The translations under genes and the position numbers were made by a program. The notes beneath the pieces were generated by a model, which saw only the letters and a program-made list of their open reading frames with translations, had not been told where the DNA came from and did not search any database. Shown here piece after piece: positions 51,401 through 63,351 of a stretch of DNA of 64,000 nucleotides. Positions within the stretch are counted from its first letter, which is position 1, and every line of letters begins with the position of its first letter. Source of the stretch: Clavelina lepadiformis (lineage: Eukaryota; Chordata; Ascidiacea; Aplousobranchia; Clavelinidae); assembly GCF_947623445.1 (NCBI RefSeq), contig NC_135240.1:23684001-23748000 (forward strand), in the 5' to 3' direction.

Positions 51401-52329
51401 AAACCTCGCGTTTGCATAGGTAACCGCTAACCAGGGACCGAGTGTAACTAAGTTCAGGATAGTTACAAGATGTCACTGTAAATCCGATGTGATCTACTGA
51501 CCTCTTGTGGACAAGCGTAAGCAGGCGACGGAAGTTCACAGTTTTGCGGACAAGCGGCTCTTGCGTAAGTGGCGTCGTAATAGCCGCTCTCGTCTCCTTC
51601 TAGTGTCTCCATCGGTCGAGGCCGTTGCCACCTGTAGTCATCGGTTGGAGGTAAACTGAAGGGAATGCCGGCAAATATGGCTGTGCCTTGTTCGGATTTT
51701 CTTCCTTTCACTTTGCCTTGACCGGGAACTACAGTTGTTAAAAAATAGCTTTTAGCGTTACTTTTCGTATTTTGTTTTCTGAATTTGGGTTGAAAGTTTG
51801 TTGGTATCATCGAAAATCCCCTGCAATGCTAATATTTGCTACTAATACTTCGTTACGTACAAATAAACACATGTTCCCGACTCCCGTGAATTCAACATAT
51901 GGGTAACGCGCTGGACACCGAAATATTTTTATGGGCGTGACTAAGCTCGTTAACATCAAAAGTTATAGACTACGTGTCAAAGACTTTATGGTTTTAAAAT
52001 AAAAGTTAGGTCAGCGGCATGATTAGTTATTTACTGACTTTTCATCAATAGTATCGGAAAAACTTACAGTCTATATAGGCCCTATATATAGGGTAATGAA
52101 ACTTATCATGTATAACAAGGGTAATAAAAATTAATGTAATGTTTAAAATGTTGATGCGTAAGGCTCAGTAATACTTACCATCAACATAGACGTATTCACC
52201 TTCCATGGCATTTGTAGTTGATTCGTCATTGTTTGATATAGAAGGAATCATCAAAACACATAATACCGTGGCAATCACGCCGCCAGCAATAAGAATTGCA
52301 ATGGCGGAACCAATAATTTTTTTAGACAT
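48412..52329 (-). CDS. membrane-anchored cholinesterase-like carboxylesterase
   Basis: Type-B carboxylesterase (alpha/beta hydrolase). Exons on the minus strand: 52179-52329, 51502-51728, 50823-51058, 50587-50725, 49975-50156, 49670-49847, 49409-49582, 49078-49254, 48781-48996, 48412-48681; 649 codons. The N-terminus MSKK plus a hydrophobic run (about residues 5-28) predicts a signal anchor with the catalytic domain outside the cell or in the lumen. Catalytic triad: S258 in FGQSAGG, E387 in TTKDEGMFF, H503 in CHSADLPYVF. IFAGIPFSLPP, NFAIWDQIEALKW and GQYWTNFAKYGNPN are typical. The oxyanion-hole segment reads VMVFFFGGAF, with Phe where His is usual in HGGG. Intron 3 (50726-50822) begins with GC rather than GT: TACAG|GCGAGT; only that junction restores YRVGPFG. 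The substrate is unknown; acetylcholine specificity cannot be claimed. Confidence 0.88.
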
Positions 52330-54131
52330 AATTTACTTTATCTTTTGATGTCCTAATAAGTTGTCTATTTTATAGTTCTATCAGTTTGTTTAAGTTGTTC
52401 TATAAGATGCTTTGCCCCACTATAATGTTAATAACGTGCTTGTTTCAATTGATTCTCCAATATTATACATCCAAATATGTATAGTACATTAACAATATTT
52501 GTTATTTCTGACGTCATTGCTTTTGTTTGTCAAAATATAGGAAAACAGCACGTACATTTCAACCAATTTATGTAAACTTAAAACTCATAGATATCAACAG
52601 AAGATACCACTTCACTTTTCAACAATTACTCGGGGAAATTCCGCACGTATTGATTTTGTCCAATACCGCAAAATTCGCTTGAAATTCCACACTTTGCACT
52701 ATTTCTGAAAAGGCAAAAAATTCTAGATTTATCAGACACCTATTACTGACACCAAATATTAATTCGATAGCTTGCTGGTAGAAGATTGGATGTTACTACT
52801 GCTCTACTTGCACCGGTGTCCCATGCAGTAATCATGGAAACTCAAAGCGACCAACCAGCATGCATCACAGAATGAACGACGAAAGCCGTGATTCGACGAC
52901 GGGCCTATGGGGTGTCGAGCACGTGACTATTTGTTCGTGGGTTACCCAAGGTCAGTCTCGAGATTTAAATTGGGTCAATCAATGTAGCAAATAAGCTATT
53001 ATATGTTGTGACGAATGTAGCTTTCGTTTCCAGTTCTGGATTTTTGTTGCTAAACTTTGCTGAAACGAATTCTTTTGCTGCTGAGTAAAGCACATTGCGC
53101 AAAAATCGTACGGCAAGATTGCATGAAAGTTCACATCTACGTATCGAACGATTTCTGAGTTTAACGTAGAGTGATAAAGTTTAATCTAATTAATAAGTAA
53201 CCTTGGTCCGATACACCGAAATCACCATAAATGCAGTTGGCTACATGAATCAATCATGATTATGCAAACAACTGTGGTTACGAACATACCGGTAGTTAGT
53301 TCGACGTTGCTGTATATTTTCAGTCCAAATCCTAAATAATTTTTTTTCATGTTTTAACATCTAAATTTAAAACATAGCAAATATTTAATCATGGACTAAG
53401 TCTTGCTTTTAGAAATTAGACAGATACGATTGCTTCTGCAATGTTTTCTATGTCAAATTTATCAAGACCGCAAGCTGCCCTTTGCAGACGAAAGAGCTTA
53501 ATCATACAGAGATTTCAATTCTGCAAACATCGATTTTTCGATATTAACGTTAAAGATTTTTATTTACGATATTTATTTTACCCAATGTCCATGTTATTGG
53601 TGGTTTTATTATGATAAGTTATATAACTTGCTATTCGCTGTGGCTCAAACTGCTCGTGTTATCAGGAGACATATTGCTTGTGTAACTCTGTTAAGTGTTA
53701 AGTCAACTCACTGACATGTTTAATGTAGCATTAATCACAGAAAAATTTTGCAACATCATTGTCTTTACACTAAGCTAAAGAATTCCTACAGTTTGTTTAA
53801 CGTTTTTGTTGGCATTCAGGTTAAACGTCGTTATCGCTATAATAATTGTGTACCGTTTCAGACCCTGTCTGGTTGCGGTTACTGATATTACCAAAGGAAT
53901 GTAAATATATGCATTTATGCAGCATATATACAGAAAGATTTTCGTTCTCAGAATTACACAAAAATCTTACTAAATCGTTTACGTATTGTTTTCTCGCCAA
54001 ACATGTCAGGCGATGTTGACTAAACGAAAAGTTACCAATTACTGATTAATATGCGACGGCCGTTACCAACCGATCAGTTTGTTTAATCATACATGCCAAC
54101 TAGTCGACCAGCAGCCATACATACAACTTCG
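52330..54131. other. spacer between the esterase and the CUB/vWA gene
   Basis: AT-rich 1.8-kb spacer containing the esterase promoter and the 3' flank of the CUB/vWA gene. No coding frame or repeat of note was recognised apart from the TATA-like box just upstream of the esterase start. Confidence 0.4.
52365..52374 (-). promoter_or_regulatory. TATA-like box upstream of the esterase
   Basis: The minus strand reads TATAAAATAG, with the box ending about 36 nt before the ATG at 52327-52329. If used, transcription would begin only a few bases before the start codon. Position-based inference. Confidence 0.3.
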
Positions 54132-57100
54132 TTACAAATCTTGTATTTCTGTATCTGAAAAAACGACTGTGTTCTTTTCAACTCCGCTGCAACAACGATT
54201 CCCTTCTTTAAACGTGTCCGGCTTCAAATTGACAATAGCGCTCGATTTTTTGGGAATTACGTCAAGAGCTGCATGTCTGGTGAAGAAACTGTTCACAACA
54301 GAGGGGTAGCCAAGTCTATTCTTTTGTTTTAGAGATGTTTTCCTCGGTATTACTTCACCTACACGAAGATCCGATGAAGAACTCTAAAACAATTGCATTA
54401 ATATTTCGGTAAAGTTGGATATTCAAGTAGGCAATTAATAGTCCATAAGGAAGCCGTAAAATGTAATATCTGACTTGATCTACATAGAATAGGGAGATAG
54501 GAATTTTTAGTTAGTAAGAACATTTTACCTCTTCTTCGAGGTTAATCGTTTCTTCCGAGTCTGACGGTCGAGAATACGCGGATGCGGGCAAACAACAGTG
54601 GTAATGAAGAATGCTGCCAAGAATCAAGCATTCGATGAATCCTGTAATAAGAAACGATCACAAGAAAATTAAGTTACTATACTTGCAAAGACCAAGGGAA
54701 AATACCCTACTTTCCTTACAGTCGACTTACCAATTGCGACCAGCAATCCTGCTAGCGCTGCGTAGTTGAACTTTCGGGGCTCTGGTGGTATTTGCGAGTA
54801 CGGACGTGGTCCTTCTATTAATATTATGGTTGCATTAGATTCGTGTAGTAAGTTAGGTAATGTAGCGCTATAACGATAAGCTACATATACCAGTATTATA
54901 TGCGGTCAATCCGTTTAGCTTAGACACTACAAAAGTTGTATGAACCAAGAAGGCTATTATATGGCGTACATTTCAATGATTTCTTGCACTTTAAACAAAA
55001 CTTATGTGTCTTCTTTTTCAGAAAAAGTCTACATCGAGTGGAAAATATTAAGTTACATTTACCTATGGTTGTTGTGGTTGTTGTGCTTCTAATCGTCGTA
55101 GTTGTTGTTGTAGAGGTTCTTGTTGACAGGGCAGGTTTGGTTGGCAGAGTAGGCAAAGCTGTTGTGGAAGCTGTGTCATTTTTAATTAAGCCCAGGTGGA
55201 TCTGTTGCGTAAGAGTAATTAATTTAAGATATAGATAAATACTGTAGCCTCAACAGATATAGGCTATAGCAGTCTTACAGATATACACCTGCCTTTGTGG
55301 GCAATGCATAGAAAACATACAATGTTTATACACAAAAGATAGAGGATATAGTTTATATGGGAATAGCTAGCTTAGGGAAAACTTTTGCGATTTCTATGCT
55401 TGTAAAAAAATTTAGGCATATATTTCCCTTACTTTTAAGGCATGTATAACTTCCGGTACAGGGATGTCAATCCCAAAAGATAACCCACAAAAACTTGTGA
55501 GATCGTCCTGGCCTCTGATATTAACCCTCCCTGTGCCTATCAAAACAGGAATGATGTCATTTTCGCAGAGTCTTCTGGCGGCTGGCCTCGGATCATCAAC
55601 TGAGTAGGCGTCGGAAAAGAGGAATAAAATCTTTCGCGGTATGATAACTTCGTCGTCCGATGATTCTTTGGCCTTTTCTTTATTTTTTTCAACCGAGCGA
55701 GCGCTGTCTGGGATGAAAATTTCCTCACCGAGCAGTAAACTAAGATGAACAAAGTTGAAGAAATTAGGAGTTTTGTGTTACCAAGAAAAACATATTGCCT
55801 TAAAAAGCCTTTCTCGAATATTCAAATTCAATCTTAACAATAAGCCATGATTAGAACGACGAAGTTAGGCTACATCCATGGTTGCTGAGCATGGGATACC
55901 GAAATAATCCCGCTGCACAAAAGACAGCACTACAAAAATTGCAGGATTATTACCAACATTCCTGATAAATTGTGACAATTTAAGGAGTTAGTTGAAAACA
56001 AAAATAAAATAATAGTACAAGAAATTAATACAATTTTGTTACATTTAGAGGCCTTTTTTCATTATTTAGAATTCTTTCAGCCATGAAATTAAGTCATCGA
56101 ACTACACATATAAGTTCCTGCAATATACTTACTAGAATTGTTTTAGCCTTGAAAAATCGAGTGCTCTTCCAATATAAGTTGATCGCATGGTGTGGTTAAA
56201 ATTTTCAATAGCGGCGTAAAATTCAGCACGAGTTTTATCGTCTACTATACTGCTCAAGATCTTGTTGTGGTCATCAAAGGTCAGTAAACCAAACTGGGTC
56301 GGTTCTATTTCCGTATCGGAGGATGAATCCTCTCTAAACATATAGGTTTATATCGGGTCCGTATTGGATTATATCCGCTTTCAATTGTGGCAAACAGAAA
56401 GCAGTGCTTACTTCTCCTCTTCTCCTTTAAAGTAGAAAAATTTTGTCGCCAATTTGATCCATTTTGGGACTGGCTCTAGGTCTTTTTCATACAAACTACC
56501 TGAGACATCAACCAGGTAGACGACCTCGGCTCCTGTTAAAGAGTCCATAGAAGGGTCAAGGTTTATCGGGTTATTCACAAAGTCTCCTGTAGTGGAAGGT
56601 CACACTCTGCTCACCGTCTATCTTCTCGAACATAACAAGGGGAGCCCAAGTGGCCCGAAATCCGAGCGATCCGTGTCCTCCATCTGATTTGAAAACGATC
56701 ATCATTTTCTCCTCAGTGCTGTTCACTTCCGGAAGATTTCCCGAAGCAGTTAAATCTCCACTGCGTTTGGAAAAAATTGAGTTGCAGCTAAGTGATATGT
56801 AAGGGAAGTAACAATGATTGCCGCTCACCTGAATTGTCCAAGAATTTGTTCAACATCAGCTTGGTAACCATCATACACAGTGACATGGTCAAATGTTTCT
56901 TCAGTGTTGAAATCATCAAATCTGAATCGTGTAAACACCTTTGTTGACGAAAACGGATAAAATACGCCTTTGCTAATCTTTGTCGTTTAATACCAGGCCA
57001 AAATGGACTGCTAGCGTATGTAAGTTATAAAAACTCCGGATAAATATTATTACATTACTTATTAGTTATTACATTACAATGAATATCATTACTTTAACTG

Positions 57101-58053
57101 CAGGCTGTAGCCTGGACGTGCTTTTATTTTCCATTCACACATTGCACCCTCTGGATAGGCTCCCTTCGTGAAATACCCTGGACTCCAAATTTTTTTTTCA
57201 ATCAAATGTTTCGTGTCATCGCATGTGGTTTTTACCTCTGCTTCTGCATGATAATAATCACAAGCGTATATTTACCCATCACTCATATATTATAAACTGT
57301 TTGCAGATGTATTTATTACTAGATGTATGCTAAAGTCGAACCTCCGAACCAAGACATCGCTTTTGATATCAATCTCGTAATGGCGTCGGACACTGGAGGT
57401 CGTGCTAGCTCGGAATAAGAATTTATCTTGAAGCCATCTCGTGGTCGACTTGAAATGGCCTAAAATACACTCAATATGACTGCATGTTTTGGGCTAACAA
57501 TAAAATGCGTATAATTAGTGCAATATAGGCTAACATTATAAATGCACTTCTATGAATTAGTATTGAATCAGAAAAAAAATTATCACATTTAGATGTACTG
57601 GATAATTGTTAACCGCATACACGCGTCTGCGGAATAACAAATAAGTTATACCTGAGCATACAGCAAAGCAAGATTCTCGTAAAACATTCTTCCATCGATA
57701 CGCTTCTGCTGGGGACGAGCTACGCTTTGCACAAAGTTTTCACTTTGTTTCAAAAATTTACTTTCAAGGTCATGGTGGTACTTGGGTGACTTTACAACGT
57801 CATCGTCTGCACGTGCCCTTGAAGATTAAAGCAAAACAAATGTTCATGGCCAGCGATTCAGTTGAGCATAAAGATTGATTGACAATGATTGGTTGACTAA
57901 ATTTACAGCATGGAATCTTACTGAATAAACTTGCGTAGTTGCTGCAGATTATCCTGAGTGTTCGTTAAATCTGCTTTTTTAGTTGCTCTTCTAGTGCGGC
58001 TGCTGGTATTGTTACGATACAGAAATGAAACGCTGGTTTTAAGCCTTGGTTGC
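54132..58053 (-). CDS. CUB + vWA transmembrane protein (5' end open)
   Basis: Type I membrane protein. Exons on the minus strand: 57922-58053, 57652-57817, 57342-57459, 57093-57243, 56829-56921, 56615-56760, 56412-56586, 56133-56333, 55433-55739, 55063-55201, 54731-54814, 54529-54641, 54132-54383. In order: a charged, partly helical segment; a CUB domain (GYFTKGAYPEGAMCEW, LKFDDFNTEETFDHVTVYDG, FKSDGG..GSLGFRATW); a vWA domain with an intact DxSxS metal site (VVYLVDVSGSLYEKD) and the matching Thr in STYIGRAL; a Thr-rich, probably O-glycosylated stalk; a transmembrane helix (YAALAGLLVAIGF...LILGSIL); and a cytoplasmic tail of about 100 residues. The intron between 56615 and 56586 is only 28 nt. 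No initiator or signal peptide is found at the 5' end, so it may continue into the vWA exons at 58932-60038: phases match (58936-59163 ends in phase 2) and the fusion would be 955 codons. Confidence 0.78.
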
Positions 58054-58931
58054 CTGCAATAATCTTTCAAAACTTAGCTGAATGGTTATCATCAGTAATT
58101 AATATTGGCCAGATTGTGTGCACATCATTCAAATATATTGAAATGTAGGCCTGTGTATGCTTAATTTTATTCGGTCAGGTTTTCCATGTTATTGCAAGAG
58201 CGAGTTGTAGGCTAATGTCTCATTAACTTCGACACCTCAAACAATGTTTAAGCGTGGTCAACATAGAGTAAAATAGCCTGGCAAGGAAAAGTTGACAGCA
58301 AAAAAATTGTTTTGCTTTCGCAGCATAATTCAACTTTTTGAAGTTGGGAATTTTCAATAATTCCCAACTGTTCTCCCCTGTGTGGTCTGATCGATAACCC
58401 CAGATATTACAAGTGATTAATTGGTTTGTAGATATGGTGCGTAGCAACAAGCATATAACTGTAGCCTTTTGGTCTAAAAATTTTAAAAGATGAGATAGAG
58501 CATGAGTAATATTTTAGCATATAACTTATATATAAATAGGTACGTAAATTTTTTCAAATTTTCTAAAACAAACATTTATTGATTGCTTGCAGCTAAATAT
58601 AGGCTGATAACTTTTTCGAAACAGTCACCAAACGCCGTAATTCTACCTTAAAGTATATCACTTAAAATCACATGTAAGCCATTTTGTATGACTGTGTGAC
58701 GTCTAGACACAACCTAGTGAGATGTTGCCCATATTGATTCCAACCATAACATAACATCGCTAACACTAAATGATAAATATCCTTACTAGAATAAAGATAT
58801 TTAACTAAATTAAAGATCTGGTGCAATTATTTAAGCCGCTATGAACTTAATTCAGAAAGCCTAATGCACATGTTCTGTTTTTTTTGTTGTAGAAAACACG
58901 ACCTAAATAAGGTAAACGGTCTTCCATTAGA

Positions 58932-60038
58932 CTACAGTATAATTTTATGTCCCCTTGTATACATCATTTTTTCAGCATACCGATTAGCCAAGGGATCAAC
59001 AATCACGGCGGTGATCCAAGCTCCAGCATCTTTACAGGCTTGAATTTCATCCACGGCGTCCAAAAGCAAACGAAAACTTGCGTAAGGAGATAGAAAGTTT
59101 GCGATAAAAATGATCAAAGTCGGTTTTTTATGAGCCAAGTTGTTTGCGAGATATTTTTCTGCTCTGCCAAAGAAACAGGACATATATTTGAGAACACTGG
59201 TACGGAACTGGTAACCGCAATTTAGTACAAGCCTTTACAAAAGTCTTTGCGAGTGTTTCACCTCTAATACTGCGAAAAGCATATTGCACGTCTATGGAGT
59301 TTGGTGAAAGGTCGGTGTGGTCACCGCGATCAAGATTGCGAAGGATACTGTGGTCGTATAGCGTTACCTCGCGATCAATTATATGTAGTAAATGCGATCG
59401 CCCTTTCGAACAGCAGGTTTTGTGATTGAAAGGGTGACGCGTCATCGCTGTAAACAGGGTCAGGCCAAGTCGACTGAAATGTTTTGAGGATCCAATATTT
59501 TTCAACGTATTTGCTGTTAACCCCATAAGTTTTTTGACGTGATTGAAATCCGAATCCTAAAAAGTAAAAAGAAAAAACTTTTATGTAACCTGTATCAAGT
59601 AACTGAGGTAGGCATCAAAAACCATTGAGGCCTAATCAGTTTTTTCCTAAACGAACTATAACTTACCGACATACCGGCTCTTTGAACAAGGTATACCAAA
59701 TCCGGATGCTGACTGTAATCTTCCGGGGGCGGTTTCCCGACTGCTCGTGGGGAGATATTTTTTGCTTCACCCAAATGGTTTCCGAACAAAGCTGGAAAGA
59801 AAAGACCAACGTTTGAATTGGAACGTGAAAGGATTTCATTCTGACCGTTTAACTAGCGGTGTGGTAATTGGTAAATACAGTATCAGATGACTAGCAACAG
59901 TATCAAAGAAGTTGTAATGATAAAGTTGTTTTGTTACTTACCGTGACCTTGTACATCATCTTCGTCGTAACTCACCCCCATATTTTCACCAACGGCTACC
60001 ATCGAAAAAAATACCAAAGCAAAGTTTGTAAATCTCAT
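58932..60038 (-). CDS. secreted vWA-domain protein, or N-terminal part of the CUB/vWA gene
   Basis: Exons on the minus strand: 59942-60038, 59667-59791, 59216-59556, 58932-59163, giving 264 codons to a TAG at 58932-58934. A signal peptide (MRFTNFALVFFSMVAVG) precedes one vWA-like domain: DLVYLVQRAGMSDSDFNHVKKLMG at the first strand (20+ residues, 59667-59556), LTLFTAM, LAHKKPTLIIFIANFLS, and AGAWITAVIVD. The MIDAS motif DxSxS is replaced by QRAGMS, so metal-dependent binding by the usual mechanism is doubtful. Either it is a small secreted protein or these are the first exons of the membrane protein at 54132-58053: the stop lies inside a possible donor (CT|GTAGTC), and splicing there would join in frame. 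I lean slightly to one gene, because the downstream part lacks its own signal peptide. Confidence 0.65.
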
Positions 60039-62769
60039 CTGTAGATTTTCTGTAGCGCAAGTACCGAAGTTAAAAATTGTTTTCTTTGTTGTGTGACCAA
60101 AATATTTCCTGTTTAATTTTTTATGTCACTTTTTGTGATGTCATTATTAACTTATTATAATGAAAAAATGGATTTGTTTAAATCACTATAGTACGTTTCC
60201 TCTTACCCTCTTAGGTGAGTATTATTGTTTTAAAAGTTCTGATGTCAGACGTTGGCAAATGCAAGCCTTTTCTAAAATATGTCTCAAAACATTTGACCAT
60301 TTTTATCGGCAAAGGCCGAGCCACAGTTGAACGTGGCCTCCGCTTTCCTTGTCAATATAAAGATGGGCAAGCCTAATTTTGGGAGCGTAATGCGTATGTG
60401 TTTCGTAAGATTGGTATAATTTTGCATAATATCGGTAGGATCATTGAAATGTGACGCGTCTGCATGATTTATTACACAACATGCATGTGCTTTCGAAATA
60501 ACCATGTGCGATCATAATGGGTGGGTCAGCGTTGCCAACGAGAGTTGACAGTCTCACAGTTGGCCGAATACGGTAGGGTATATAGGCTACTATATGAAAT
60601 GACTGAATCGAATTTAGCTTATTACATTACTGTACCAAATTACCAACCAAACTATGAGCATTGCTTAGATCTAATCGAAATGTGAAAAAGACATGTTGGT
60701 GTTTAGAACAAGTTAGATTGGAAAATTCAATTTAGCAGTTTTATCATCAGTCAGTTTTACTGAGTTTGCAAACTTAATGGAACAAAATTTTTCTTGTACA
60801 GCTCTGCAGTTATAGGCGTCTGTTCTATAGTTTACAAGTCTCCCTAATTGTTGTCCCTAAACGTATTTGTCTGTTTTGTGAACTGCAACGATTTATGATT
60901 TGTATAGGCCTATATGCTTATGTATCTAATTCTATAGTCTCTAGGATCATTTCATTATAACAGGACCATTGTAGAAATTAGAAAAACACACAAACAAGAA
61001 AGGTTTTTTAACGGAAACGTCTTGGGATGCCAAATTTTCACTGAAGGTAAAACTCTGCATCGTACAGGTTATAATGCCCTTTGATCTTTGACCAAACCTC
61101 CTGGGGCCGCACCAGCGACAAAAAACCGGTCCCAGACTCTTTTTCTTCGCCCAGTTTTTTAAAAGAAGGCAAGAAAAAAGCAGTGGGTATGTGCCGCAAC
61201 CATGATGAAACTAGCCTAAAATTTGTTTGTCTTTTCACAACTACTAGAGGTAGGCTGGATCAATTTCGACTTTTAATATGTTTCTAACACGGCAAGACAT
61301 TCCTCTCTTAAACTGTGTAATTGCCTTTTTACCTACAGCAATAAGTGAACTACTACTACTGCCAGAAAGCATAACAAGGTTGCCAGCATTGTTACACCAT
61401 TAAGCATTCAGGCGAAAAAAGCCATGGTGACATCAGAAACACGAATCTGGCTTGATATGGGCTGGGATTACATTGCTAGTAGCTTATTTATTAGAAGGCT
61501 AATGTAATGCCAGTTGTAGTTTAGGACATGGACACAAACTCGGTTAATGTAAATTTATGTTTCAGGGTTGAGCATTAATCATTTATGCTGTATTAGTTAG
61601 CAGACAGATATGTCAACACCAAAACGTGATGCGATAGGCTATAACCTGCATAATAAATATTTCAACTATGTTATTACAATAACGAGAAGAAATGTGTGCA
61701 ATAATGATAACAATTTTGCAGTAATGAAGTTATTTCAAAAAGTTGCATCCATATTTTACTAAATGAATTGATAAAGGAGTAGGGTTCACAACCTATAATA
61801 GGAAGAACACAATTTCCAGAAATAGGACTATTGGCATTTTTAACATATAACGAAACGATTTGTGCTTTTGAAGGCGGACAATGCAATGTTTTTACATGAC
61901 ATCGTGATAGTAAAATTACTTTAATCAATGCGACGTAACAAAGGTGTTTTGCCTCACAATGAGTAAAAAGAAACAACACACTTTATCTAGAGTAGTTGTA
62001 AACAGCTGAACCAATAAAAGTTAAAAAAAATTACACAAACTTAGTAAGGTTATTCGAAAGGTAAGAGGAAATTTACCATTTGTAATAGTGTACTAAAACT
62101 CACAATTATAGAAGCAAGAACTGTAAACTTATTATCGAATATCTAAGCACACAACATGCGAATGATTTTGTGCCTTCAAACGTTTCCAAACGCTATCTTT
62201 TATCCAAGGTTGCATTTGACAATCACAAGCTAGACTTTGTAAATTGAGTTAAAGAATGTGTGCTTCAATGTTGTAGTGATTTCAGAATGTTTGCTTCACG
62301 AGTCCCTGTATCAATTTTCGAATATTCAGCAATAGATTTGCCTATATAAGCACCGTTTCAAAATTATAGTGCTCAAAAGCAGTTTATAGACTAGGTCTAT
62401 CATAAATTAACGAAATATGCATTCAATGCTTAATTTGGTGTTGTTCACGTACTTGTGTCAGAGATTAGGTACTGGTAACAAAACTTTGCAAAACTGCAGG
62501 ATTAAATAGCATAATTATTTCTTACTAGCTTATTATTAATGCTTATGCCAAAGCAGCCAAATACAGTACACTTCCTTAGCAGCGATTGTTTTTTATGGAT
62601 TGGCTATCTGTTTACGTATGCGTCAGTTTTTCATTTACCTGTAGTAGCTCAAAAATGCAAACTATGTGTTGGCAAAACGGATAAGTATTAGTTTCTTGAA
62701 ATAATTTTTTTATTTCTAAGATTTTGGCCTAAGTTCTTCGTAATTTTTGGTATATTTGCTACGCACACA
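60039..62769. other. intergenic, nothing recognised
   Basis: Divergent spacer of 2.7 kb between the vWA gene (minus) and the glutaredoxin-like gene (plus). Short frames at 60284-60505 and 61674-61979 resemble no family. The sequence TTTTTTTATTTCTAAG about 50 nt before the ATG at 62770 would serve as a splice acceptor (5' UTR intron or trans-splice site), which is speculative. Confidence 0.35.
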
Positions 62770-63351
62770 ATGGGAGGTTACCAAGGCAAGGTGTACAATA
62801 CCCCTGAAGAGGCGGAAGAGTTTGTGAAAACTACTGTTGATGCTCATTCTGTTGTGCTATTCACCAAGAGATTCAGCCCCTATTGCTACAAGGCTACGTC
62901 TGCTTTTAAAAGCATTAAAGTTCAGTATGAAGAGGTGATGCTTACTGGAAGACCAGATTGTCAAATCATCCAAGATGTTCTCCTAAGTATGACGGGTGCA
63001 CGTACAGTTCCGAGAGTTTTTGTTCATCAAAAATGCATCGGTGGTGGTAACGAAACAAGTCAGCTAAACAAAGAAGGAAAATTAAAAGCGCTCGTCGAAG
63101 GTAAAGATGAAGAACAACCTACTGCTAAGGATGAGTCTGCTCCCAAGCAAGAGGAGCAGCAAGCTGATGGTGAGGCCACCAAAGATGAACCAGCAGAGCA
63201 GAAGACAGCAGAAACAACTTCTGATGATAAGCCAGCAGAAGATGCAGCAGCAGAGCAAACCCCAACTGAGGAAGCACCAGCAGAGCAAGCTCCTGCTGAT
63301 GAAGCACCAGCAGAGAAGAAAGAGGAAGATAAGGAACAAGATGCTGCTTAA
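62770..63351 (+). CDS. glutaredoxin-like protein with acidic C-terminal tail
   Basis: Single uninterrupted frame of 193 codons. Residues 1-110 form a glutaredoxin fold: VVLFTKRFSPYC (active-site loop), the TVPRVFV cis-proline motif (T79-P81) and GGGNET (glutathione contact region, cf. GGxDD). The canonical active site CPYC reads SPYC (S36-P-Y-C39): the N-terminal nucleophilic Cys is Ser, so ordinary dithiol or monothiol glutaredoxin chemistry should be lost or altered. Residues 111-193 are a Glu/Ala/Pro/Lys/Gln-rich tail with loose repeats of EEAPAEQAPADEAPAE, likely disordered. The gene is intronless while every neighbour is rich in introns, suggesting a retrocopy, although no poly-A tail or target duplication is obvious. 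The open frame is intact and shows no decay. Confidence 0.82.
   Translation: MGGYQGKVYNTPEEAEEFVKTTVDAHSVVLFTKRFSPYCYKATSAFKSIKVQYEEVMLTGRPDCQIIQDVLLSMTGARTVPRVFVHQKCIGGGNETSQLNKEGKLKALVEGKDEEQPTAKDESAPKQEEQQADGEATKDEPAEQKTAETTSDDKPAEDAAAEQTPTEEAPAEQAPADEAPAEKKEEDKEQDAA

Noticed and set aside
54936-55238. Plus-strand open frame rich in Val
   Set aside because: It is the shadow of the Thr-rich stalk exon of the CUB/vWA protein on the minus strand.
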